DNA of 64,000 bases, taken from contig JAPVLO010000520.1 of NCBI GenBank assembly GCA_027257055.1, positions 248,001 to 312,000 of the forward strand. The letters are read 5' to 3'. Below are positions 33,254 to 43,700 of the stretch, piece by piece. The notes under the pieces were generated by a model. That model worked only from the letters and a program-made list of their open reading frames with translations, did not search any database and had not been told where the DNA came from. The position numbers and the translations under genes were made by a program. Source of the DNA: Cephalopachus bancanus (lineage: Eukaryota > Chordata > Mammalia > Primates > Tarsiidae). The first letter of the stretch is position 1; each line of letters starts with the position of its first letter.

Positions 33254-34395
33254 AAGTATCTTCTTTAAGGACATAGAGATACTATTAGAAACACTGCTGG
33301 TGCCTACTGAAGATTGAAACAATGAAGTCTCTACTGCCTAACACACATTTAAACATTTGGAAGGGAAAAGTATTTTCAGAAGACTATTGTACAAACAGTC
33401 ATTTCTTTTGGGATCTGATTTTTTTCATTCAATTAAACTGGATTTTTTAGAATCCATCTACTAATTTTTACTTTAACATTATGCCATGGGGCTACATCAG
33501 ATAGACCAATTAGACCACTATAATATTTACTGTAAAACTTAAAATATTCTAGAATATTCTTGAAGACATTTATTAAATAAAAAAAAATCATTTAATGAAA
33601 ACTCAAAGGAAAAAGTCTATGTTTGCTAAGTGAAATAGCTGGGCAATTGTTTTGATTGTATGAACAATATGAATGATGTAATTAACTTTATGATGGCTGC
33701 TAGGAAGCTCAGAACCAACCTTCCAACTCATCTCTAATAACTATGAACCTTATTGGCATATGTTGACCTTTCTCTTATGTTAAGTAACTGCACTCTGTCC
33801 TAATTCCCTAATTATTTTTATTTTGTGCATTAAATAACACTGAAAGCTGCTCAAACCCTTTTAAAAAATAATCAGATGTAAATGTTAGATAAATGAAAAG
33901 AGTATTTTGACAGAAGTGTCTCAGGGAACATCCCTGTGGGAAGAGGAGGGAGCATAGTAACTGCTCATTTATAAATTCAACCATCCAACAAATGTTAATT
34001 GAGAATTCAATGTGCCAGACTGGATTTGAAACATTTATGAAATGCTTAAAATATGTTGTGTTTCATGGGAAGGAGGCAAAAATTACCTTAAGAAATGTAC
34101 AATCTAAAAAATATTTACCATCTACTTAGAGATATAGAGATACACATATAGTTTTTTTCCTTATTGCCAGATTTGCAGCCCCTTCTAAGGAAAAGGGGGG
34201 ATAAAAAGTGGAAGATAGAAAAGGATATGAATTATAGTTTCTCTTGGTGGGGGTAAACTGATCCAAGAACAAACATGATGTAGATAAAAACTATCATAAA
34301 CATACTGTCATATTGTCAGGTCCATACAAAATGTATTTCTGGGTTCTGTTCTATCATGTTGCCATTTATTTGCAATAAGGTCATTTGCATGCATT
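33254..34395. other. TAF7L upstream flank, nothing recognised
   Basis: 1.1 kb of A/T-rich sequence, unique-looking. No promoter motif beyond those next to the gene. Confidence 0.55.
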
Positions 34396-34798
<403 letters not shown>

Positions 34799-34974
34799 CT
34801 AGTTTATCCATTAGTACCATGTGCGTTTGCTTTTAGTGTTCCTTGGTTTGACCGACTGGAGGGAACTGACAAGAGCAAATTTTGAACCTGTGAATACCTG
34901 ATCCTGATTCCTGGTAAATTTACCAAATTAGTGACCCTGTGTTATCTCTTGACAGTTTGACATTCTAAGTTTAT

Positions 34975-35450
34975 CGATATAGACCAGGACCAGGGCCAGG
35001 GTGGCGTGGGCCCCTAGCTGGCTGCGACTGATGAGAAGGAACCTGGCCTGGCACAAAGCTCATTGGAGTCTAGGGAGACCAGCAACCCCTTACCAGATGG
35101 ACTCACTAGCTCTGCAGAGAACTCTGCTGCATCAAATCTGAGCAGGGCGAGGTCCAGGGACACGGCGGAGAGAGAGGGGGGCCAGAAGCCCAGAAGCCCC
35201 TTTTGAACCTGTTGTGGTGGAGTCAGGATCTGAGAAAAGACAGCACTGCTAGAGAAAAACAAAGTATGGGGAACTGACCCAAGGTCGGGTCTGTGTGCAC
35301 CATGGATCAATCCTATCCAACCAAAACAGACAAAAATGCCCACAGCAAGCCCCAATTCTGTAAATAGAGTGCCCCATCCCTCACCCCCTATGCCTGGATC
35401 GCAGTCAAGGGACTAATCCCTGCCTATGCTGGAAAACCCAACACACCCCT
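34975..35450 (+). pseudogene. Possible processed-pseudogene fragment, source unknown
   Basis: This G/C-richer block stands out from A/T-rich surroundings. In one frame (about 35,008-35,205) it reads EKEPGLAQSSLESRETSNPL, then a Ser/Arg-rich run to KPRSPF and a stop. A +1 shift continues EPVVVESGSEKRQ. An earlier in-frame stop occurs near 35,017. No start codon, introns or poly(A) tail are seen. I do not recognise the parent, and it could be non-coding. Confidence 0.3.
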
Positions 35451-35462
35451 TTAAGAGTGGGA

Positions 35463-35616
35463 AGCCTGGCTGGATAGCTCACGCCTAGGGAGGCTGAGGT
35501 GGGAGGATTACTTGAACCCAGAAGTTTGAGACCAGCTGAGGCAACATAGTGAGACCTCATCTTTACAACAAATCAAAAAATTAGCTGGACGTGGTGGTGC
35601 ATGCCTGTAGTCCCAC
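35463..35616 (+). mobile_element. Partial Alu
   Basis: Starts 'ctggctggatagctcacgcc', lacks part of the first arm, and stops at 'catgcctgtagtccca'. Confidence 0.8.
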
Positions 35617-35643
35617 CTTAATTAGATTTGCAGTTATTTTCAT

Positions 35644-35945
35644 GGCCAGGCATGATGGCTCACACCTGCAATACTAGTACTTTGGGAGGTGGAGGTGGGA
35701 GGATTGCTCGAGCCCGGGAATTTGAGATCAGCCTTAGCAACATAGAGAGACCTTGTCTCTATAAAAAAATAAAAAAAATTAGCCAGGCGTTGTGGCATGT
35801 ACCTGTAGTCCCAGTGTGGTGGCATGTGCCTGTGGTCCCAGATATTCAGGAGGCTGAGGTGTAAGGGTCGCCTGAACCCAGGAGGTTGAGGCTACAGAAA
35901 GCTATGATAACACTACTGTACTCCAGCCTGGGTGGCAGAGTGAGA
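35644..35945 (+). mobile_element. Alu SINE
   Basis: 'ggccaggcatgatggctcac' ... 'gggtggcagagtgaga', with a short internal duplication of 'gtggcatgt.cctgt.gtccca' near 35,790-35,840. Confidence 0.9.
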
Positions 35946-36236
35946 ATAGGGGTGAATAGGGAGGGTGGTGTACGGGAGTCATGCTGCTTTTTGTCGAAAA
36001 CTGCTGAATATTCAGTGCGGTGTGGGAACGTTGTGTAAATCACCATCATGACGTGGGCAAATGTGTTGAAAGAATCTCTCCAAAAAAATTCACTGAAGCT
36101 GAATGCAGCCTCTCACAACACTAGCTGGTACACTGAGCTTATGGGTTCCTACAGCACTTACCTAGTGGGGGAAGCCTGTACTACAAAAGGCCCACCCTCC
36201 AAAAGATAATTCCTGTTTTGGGGTGTCCCCATAATG
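35946..36236. other. Intergenic, nothing recognised
   Basis: About 290 bp between an Alu and a Tigger-like element; no supported feature. Confidence 0.5.
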
Positions 36237-36570
36237 CAGTAGTCGGCCTCAGTATCCTTGGGTTCCACATTCATGGACTCAACCAACCACAGATCAAAAA
36301 TATTTTTTCAAAAAGGATAGTTTCATTTGTACTGAACATGTAGAGTTTTCTGTTATTATTCCCTAAACAATACAGTATAACAATTTACATAGCATTTACA
36401 TTGTATTTGGTATAATAAATAATCTAGAGATAATTTAAAGTTTATGGGAGGATGTGTGCAAGTTATATGCTAATACTATACTTTTTATATAAATAACTTG
36501 AGCATCTGTGAATTTTGGTACCCACAGAAGAACCTGGAATCAATTCCCCATGGATACCGAGGGACTACTG
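36237..36570. mobile_element. Tigger-like non-autonomous element
   Basis: Left cagtagtcggcctcagtatc and right (inverted) cagtagtccctcggtatcca form the terminal inverted repeats of a 334-bp Tigger-type MITE ('ttccacattcatggactcaa' follows). TA lies on the right side only. Confidence 0.8.
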
Positions 36571-36574
36571 TATT

Positions 36575-37455
36575 TGTCCTTTTGTGTCTGGCTTCATTCA
36601 CTTAGCATAACGTTCTCAAAGTTCATTCATGTTATAGGTTCTTAATATTCTCAAGGTTCATTCATGTATGAACTTTTAAAGGCGAAATAATATCCCATTG
36701 TATAGATATACCACATATTGTCCATCTGTCAGTGGGCATTGGGTTGTTTATACTTTTTGGCTATTGTGAATAATGCTGCTATGAACATTGGTGTAAAAAA
36801 ACTTTGGGGTATATATCTAGGAGTGGAATTGCTGGATCACACAGTTAATTCCATGTTAGCTTCTTGAGGAACCACCAAACTGTTTTCCACAGTGGCTGCA
36901 TTATTTTACATTCCCACTAACAATATACAATGGCTTCAATTTCTCCATGTCCCTACCAACATTTGTTACTTTCCATTAAAAAAAAAAAAGCTATCTTAAT
37001 GGGTATGTAGTGATATCTTTTTTTGGTTTTGATTTGCATATCTCTAATGACTAGAGATGTAGAACATCTTTTTCATGTGCTAATTATTGACTACTTGTAC
37101 GTTTTCCTTGGAGAGATGTCTATTCAAGTTATTTGCCCATTTATTAATTAGGTTAGTTGGTTTCTATCTTGTGTTGTTGTTGAGTTCTTGATATATTCTG
37201 GATACTAACTCCTTACCAGAAATATGCTTTGCAAGTATGTAGTCACTCTTATTCTGCAGGTTTTCTTTTCACCCTCTAGATAGTGTCTTTTGATATAAAA
37301 AATTATAAATTTTGATGAAATCTAATCTACTATTTTTTTTGTTGCCTGTACGTTTAGTGTCATATCCAAGAAATAATTGCCAAATCCAATGTCGAGAAGC
37401 TTTCCTCCAATATTTTCTTCGGGGAGTTTTAGAGTTTGCCTTACATTTTGGGTCT
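36575..37455 (-). mobile_element. Old L1 fragment, antisense
   Basis: 'tttggctattgtgaataatg', 'gagtggaattgctggatcac' and 'agtttgccttacattttggg' are L1 ORF2 3' phrases in antisense, without open frames. Confidence 0.85.
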
Positions 37456-38992
37456 TTGATCCATTTTGAACTTCACTCTCACAGAGCCAGCATCTGTGAC
37501 TCTGAGGCACCTCCTAGCTGCTCAGGCCCGGGGTGAGGGAAGGGAAGGTTGTGGCTGCGATTCTACTCTTGGGAGGCAGGACACAGCACTGGCCTATCTC
37601 TGGGGAAGAAGAGATTCTCTGGAGGTTTGGGTCTGGGGAGCCGGGTACAGCTGCAGTTTGGGAACCTGAGCCATCAGGGCTCAGTGGCAGTTCATGCTCC
37701 AATGGATGAGGCACTGTGTAGTAGTGACTGTAGACCCTGGGATGGTGGAACTTGGTAGTATCCCAGACTCTGTGAGGGCAGGTGACTCTGTGAGTGGCAG
37801 CAAGTAACCCAGAATGGCAGAGCACCGCTGTCATTTAGGCCCTGGTAGATGGAGCAGAGAACAGCACAGAGATGACTCCACTCCTTAGGGAGAGAGGGGT
37901 GTCACAGCAGCTCAGACTCTAAGGAACTAGTTCAGCTCCAGGAAAGCAAGGTACTAGAGTTCTTTAGCTTGTAGGGCATGGTGTTTCGGCCTAACTACTG
38001 CTCTGCTTTCCTGGGATGTGGGTTACTACATCGGCTCAGCTCTGGGATGCGTAGCTGCTTATCTTGGCCAGGACACTGATTCCCCAGGGGGCAGACTTGA
38101 AGGACATGACTGTTCTGGGTGGCTCAGGAAACATTTCCTTGAAATACAGGGTGCCACTTCAGCTTAGGTACTTAGGCACATGACCACTTTGGGTGATCTA
38201 AACATTGTTTCCTGGAATGGGGGATGCTGCTTCCATTTAGGTACCCAAGAGGGTTAACTGTTCTGAGTGGCCAAGGTACTGTTTTATCAGAAAGCAGGGT
38301 ACTACTTCTGCTACAGCCCAAGGGGACAGGGAGAAAGGTAGGTAGAGAAGCTCCACTTCCACTTGTTCCCACGGTGGAGGGCATAACAGCTGCTTACAGC
38401 TCAACTTGAGGATGTCAAGCCACCAAGCTGGGGTGCTTTGATGGTGACTTAACCTCAGAGATGAAGGGGAGCCATGGCTACTTGTCCCCACAGCAAGACA
38501 CTTTCCAGTTGTAGTTCCAATTCCAAGATGGCATAGCACATCAATGCATAGGCCACAGGAGGTGGGGCACAGCACCGGCTCCTTTTCTGGGGGAAGCACA
38601 ACTATGTGAACTCCAGACAGCTTCCTCAGTTGGGCTTAGTGCCTGTGAGGACTGCAAGGGACTCCAGTGGTAAGGTCTGTAAATGTTTGAGGGGTTGATG
38701 GGGGTTACTGGGATTCTCTTGCTTATCTTCTCACTGTAGGGAGAAGTTCCTTCTGGTTCCCAGCTGATCCCAGTTGGGGGATTGGTGGTGGAGGCCTGGA
38801 GTTTCCTTCCATGATCTATGTGGTCATCCTAGATTTCTGTGCTCACCAGAGGTTTTCTTACTCCTCAGAGGTACCCTGGCACACTTCCTCAGTTGTTTTC
38901 ATTAAAATATTGTTGTTTATTCATTGTTCTGTCTTTCTTTATGAGGCAGATGGGTGCTAGGGCCTTCTCTTTGGCCATTTTGCTGACATCAC
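37456..38992 (-). mobile_element. Probable old L1 5' untranslated region, antisense
   Basis: A G/C-richer 1.5-kb block ending (minus-strand 5' end) at 'ccattttgctgacatcactc', the reverse complement of an L1 start. The interior is repetitive ('ggtac..' and 'gttctgggtggctcagga' motifs recur). Open frames inside carry no known domain. An LTR internal region is the alternative. Confidence 0.5.
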
Positions 38993-39178
38993 TCCTCATT
39001 TTTTTCATTTATCTGTTGGTCATTGGTATGTATTCTTTGGAGAAGTGCCTACTTAGGTCCTTACCTATGTTTTATTGGGTTATTTGTTTTCTTACTATTA
39101 AGTTCTTTGAATTTGTATTAAGTTTTGAAATTAGGAAGTGTGAATCCTTCAACTTCGTTATTTTTGAAGGTTGTTTTG
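38993..39178 (-). mobile_element. Old L1 fragment, antisense
   Basis: 'ctttggagaagtgcctactt' and the flanking text are the L1 ORF2 3' region in antisense. It continues after the tail insertion at 39,179. Confidence 0.65.
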
Positions 39179-39290
39179 TAAACCAGGGGAAGTGAGGACC
39201 AGTTGGAGGCCCAAACTTCACTTGAACATATATTACTTGGTACTTAATCCTGACTTGTACCCCGCATCTTTATAATAAAATAAAGTTTAA
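39179..39290 (+). mobile_element. Severely 5'-truncated L1 tail insertion
   Basis: Only about 110 bp of L1 3'UTR ('aggggaagtgaggaccagtt' to 'tttataataaaataaagttt') plus A-rich end. Short direct repeats (gttgttttgt / ggttttgt) flank it. Confidence 0.8.
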
Positions 39291-39345
39291 AAAAGATGGT
39301 TTTGTCTATTCAAGATCTCTTGAGATTCCATATAAATTCAATTTT

Positions 39346-39598
39346 TATGATTTTTGAGTCAGAATCTAATCTCACTCTGTTACCAAGGCTGGAGTACTGT
39401 GTCATGATCACAGATTACCACAACCTTGACCTCCTGAGCTCAGGAAATCCTTCCTCGGACTACCAGGGAATTTTTTTTGCAGAGACAAGATCTCCCTATG
39501 TTGCCTAAGCTGGTCTCGAACTCCTGGGCTCAAGTGATCTTCCTGCCTTGCCCTCCCAAAGTGCTGGAATTATAGGTATGAGCCACCATGCCGGGCCC
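39346..39598 (-). mobile_element. Alu SINE
   Basis: 'ctcactctgttaccaaggct' ... 'gagccaccatgccgggcccc' in antisense. Confidence 0.9.
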
Positions 39599-40415
39599 CA
39601 TATGAATTTTAGAATAGGCTTTTCTATTTCTGCAAAACTGATGTTGGTATTTTGAAAAGGATCACGGTGAATATGTAGAACACTTGGGTAATAGTTCCAT
39701 GTAATGATATTGTCTTTCAATTCATGAATATGAGATGTCCTTCCATTGTTTGTCTAATTTCTTTTATCAATGTTTTACAGTCTTTTGTCTCCTTAGTTAA
39801 ATTTATTCATACGTGTTTTATTCCTTTGGATATTATTATAAGAGGAATTGTTTTCTTAAATTTATTTTCACATTGTTCATTATTAGTGTATAGAAATGCA
39901 ACTGATTTTTATATGTTGATTTTGTATCTTATTGCATTGCTGAATTCAGTTATTCCAGCAGTCCCACATATGTGTATATGTGTGTGGGAGTGTGAAATCT
40001 TTAGGGTCTGTATATAAGAGCATGTCTTGTATGAACAGAGATAATTTTACTTTTTCCTGTCCAATATAAATGAATTTTATTTCTTTTTCTTACCTAACTG
40101 CTCTAGCTAGAACTTCTAATACTATGTTGAATAGAAGTGGTGAAAATGGGCATATTTGTCTTATTTCTGATCTTAAGGAAAAAGATTTCAGTCTTTCACC
40201 TTTAGGTATGATGTGGGTGGTGGGATTTCCACTTATGGTCTTTATCATGTGAACGTTTCCTTCTATTCCTACTTTTTTGAGTGTTTTTATCATGAAAAGG
40301 TGTTGAATTTCTTCAAATGCTTTTGCCAGATCAGTTGAGATGATCACTTTTTTTTCCTTCAGTCTAATAACATGGTATATTACATTGATTAATTTCCATA
40401 TGTTAAAACACTCTT

Positions 40416-40711
40416 GGCCAGCTGCAGTGGCTTATGCCTGTTATCTTAGCCCTTTGGGAAGCTGAGACTTGCTTGAGCCCAGGAGTTTAGACCAGCCTAA
40501 GCAATATAACAATAAATCATCTCTACAAAAAATAAAAAATTAGCTTGGTGTGGTTGTGCGCACCTGTATTTTGGTTAATCAGGTGGCTGAGGTGTGAGAA
40601 TTGCATGAACCCAGGAGTTTGAAGCTGCAGTGAGCCATAATCATACCACTGCATTCCAGCCTGGGCAACAGACTAAAAAACAAATAAACAAAACAAACAA
40701 ACAAACAAACA
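40416..40711 (+). mobile_element. Alu SINE
   Basis: 'ggccagctgcagtggcttat' ... 'gcaacagacta' with an (AAAC)n tail; flanks aaacactctt / aaacattctt. Confidence 0.92.
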
Positions 40712-40763
40712 TTCTTGCATCCCAGGAATAAATCCCATTTAGCAATGGCATATAATCCTTTTT

Positions 40764-43700
40764 TTAATTCAAAAATGTGTATTTATTCTCACATGTTTAA
40801 ACTTGAGTCACCTTTAAATTATTCTCTGATGCAATATGCCTATTGAGACACTTAAAAAAAAAAAGATGTGGGGTACAGTTCAGGGTTAAGTATACAAATG
40901 TTAATTATGCAGGTACCCTTGTTGATGAGGTGTGCCCTCCTCCCCGGCAGAATCCCACTACTACCAATCCTGCTCCCCCCACAGCAATTTCCCACTGCTG
41001 ACAATCCTTTTCTTACAGTATTACAATAATTGGTCAAGGTCCACTTATGAGTGAGAACATGTGATACTCAGTTCTTTGTTTCTGTGATGGATCACTCAGT
41101 ATTATAGACTCTAAGTCCATACAAGTTGCTGTGACGTTCATAATTTTGTCCTACTTTATGGCTGCATAATATTCCGTTGTGTATATGTACCACTTTTTTT
41201 TTTTATCCAGTCCTCTTTTGATGAGCAGCACAATTGGTTCCATGTTTTCACTATTGTGAACAATGCTGCAATAAACATGCGTGTGCAGGTATCTTTTTCA
41301 TAGAGTGATTTGAGTTCCTCCAGGTATATTCCTAGTAGGGAGATTGCAGGGTGGTATGAAAGGTCACTTTTTAGACCTTTTAAGAATCGCCAAACTGTTT
41401 TCCACAGAGGTTGAACTAGTTTACACTCCCACCAGCAGTGTAGAAGTGTTCCCTTTTCCCCACATCCTCTCCAGCGTCTATTTTTTTGCGTTATTGATGA
41501 TGGCCTTCCTAACTGGAGTTAGGTGGTATCTCAGTGTGATTTTAATTTGCATTTCTTTGATGACTAGTGAGGCTGAGCATTTTTGCAGATATCTGTTGGT
41601 TGCTCGTATGCCTTCTTTTGAGAAGTGTCTATTCATATCTTTTGCCCACTTTGTAATGGGGCTGTTTGTTTTTTTCTTTTCAGCACGTTTGAGTTCCTTG
41701 TAGATCCTAGATGTTAGGCCTTTGTTAGATATACAGTTGGAAAATATTCTTCCCAGTCTGCCCACTGTCTCCCTGATCTCTTGATGGTGTCTTTGGCTTT
41801 ACAGAAGCTTGTCACTTTGATGAGTTCCCACTTGGCTATCATATCTCTTATGGCATGAACACTTGGGGTTTTGATCAAGAATTGGTTGCCACTTCTAACT
41901 TCCATAAGGTTGTCTCCTGCATTTTCTAAGGTGCTTATAGTTTGAGGTTTTATGTTTAGGTCTTTGATCCATTTAGAGTTGACTTTTGTGTATGGTGATA
42001 GGTAGGGGTCCTGTTTTAATCTTCTGCATGTTGTCAGCCAGTTTTCCCACACCATTTACTGAATAGGTTCTCCTTTCCCCAGCTGTTGGTGGTAGAGGCT
42101 TTGTCGAAGATGAGTTGGTTGAGAAATTGAGGTTTTGCTTCTGGAATCTCTGTCATATTCCATTGGTCTATATGCCTGTTCTTTTACCAATACCAGTCTG
42201 TTTTGATTATTGTAGCTTTATAATAGAGTTTAAAGTCTGGGAGTGTGATACCTCCTGCTCTGTTTTTTGTTTTTGCTGAGGATTATTTGGGCTACTCTTG
42301 GTCATTTATGTTTCCATATGAATTCCTGTGTTGTTGTTTCCAGGTCTGAGAAGAATGCTGCTCGTAATTTAATGGGTATTGCGTTAAATCTGTAGATTGC
42401 CTTGGGTAAGATGGACATCTTAACAATGTTGATTCTTTCAATCCATGAGCATGGAATATTTTTCCATCTGATTGTGTCATCTTTGATTTCTTTGAGCAGT
42501 GTTTTGTACTTTTTGTTGTTGTTCTAAAGGTCTTTCACGTCTCTGGTTAGGAAGATACCAAGGTATTTGGGTGTTTTGTAGCTGTTGTAAATGGGATTGT
42601 TCTTTTTATTTGGGTTTCTGTTTGTTTATTGCTGGTGTATAGGAATGCGACTATTTTTTGCACATTTATTTTATACACTGACTTTGCCAAAGTCCTTTAT
42701 CAGTGCAAGGAGGTTTTTTGAGATTCTCTTTGGTTTTCGAGGTATAGAATCATGTCATCTGCAAAGAGGGATAACTTGACTTTCTCTTTTCCTTTCAAAA
42801 AACCAGCTTTTGGTATCATTGATTTTTTTGTATTATATTTTTGTCTTCTATGTCCCGAATTTGGGCTTTTATTTTGGTGATCTGGAGTCTTCTGCTGAAG
42901 TTAGGGTTTTGGTGGTCTTGCTTTTTCAGCTTCCTTGGGTGATTTGTTAGGCTATTAACTTGTGATCTTTCCATTTTCTCCATTTGTGTTCATAGAGATA
43001 TGAATTCCCCTCTTAGGACTGCTTTCATGGCATCCCAGATATTTTGGTAAGATGTTTCTTCATTTTCATTTGTTTTCAGGTATCTCCTAATCTCTGTTTT
43101 GATTTCCATGTGAACTCAGGAGTTGTTTAGCATCATGGTGTTTAGTGTCCATGTCTTTATGGGTTTTTTGAAAATGTTGTTGGTGTTGATACTTATTTTT
43201 ATTTTACTGTGGTCTGAGAAGGTGCATGCAGAATTTTAATCTTATGGAATTTGTTTGGTTTTTTTTTTTTAGTTGGAGTCTCACTCTGTTGCCCAGACTG
43301 GAGTGCAGTGGCCGCTCCCGGCCACCGCAGCCTCGACCTGCTGGGCTCCGGCGATCCTTCCGCCTCAGCCTTCCAAGTAGCCGGAATTACAGGCATGTGC
43401 TACCACGCCTGGCTGATTTTTTGATTTATTGTAGAGATGAGGTCTCGCTGCCCAGGTGGGTCTCGAACCCGCGGGCTCAGGCAATCAACTCACCTCAGCC
43501 TCCCAAAGGCACGGGATTACAGGCTGAGCCACCGAGCCCAGCATTGTTTATGTTTTATTTATGGCTGAGCATGTGGTTGATCATAGAGTACATTCCATGT
43601 GGTGGTGAGTAGAATGTATATTTCGTAATTGTTGAGTGGAGTGTTCTGTAGGTATCAATTAAGTCCATTTGGTCAAGCATCACATTGACATTCCAGATCT

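Larger units (their letters stand above)
39291..40763 (-). mobile_element. Old L1 (host of later insertions), antisense
   Basis: Degenerate L1 ORF2 in antisense, e.g. 'tcttatggcattgctgaatt' type text near 39,920-39,955 and a 60-85 codon open piece near 40,090-40,347. Interrupted by Alus at 39,346 and 40,416, and then by the young L1 at 40,764. It resumes at 46,662. Confidence 0.8.

Noticed and set aside
37312..38599. Overlapping open frames on both strands around 37.3-38.6 kb
   Set aside because: They lie in old L1-like 5' sequence, have no recognisable domain, and occur in several frames at once.
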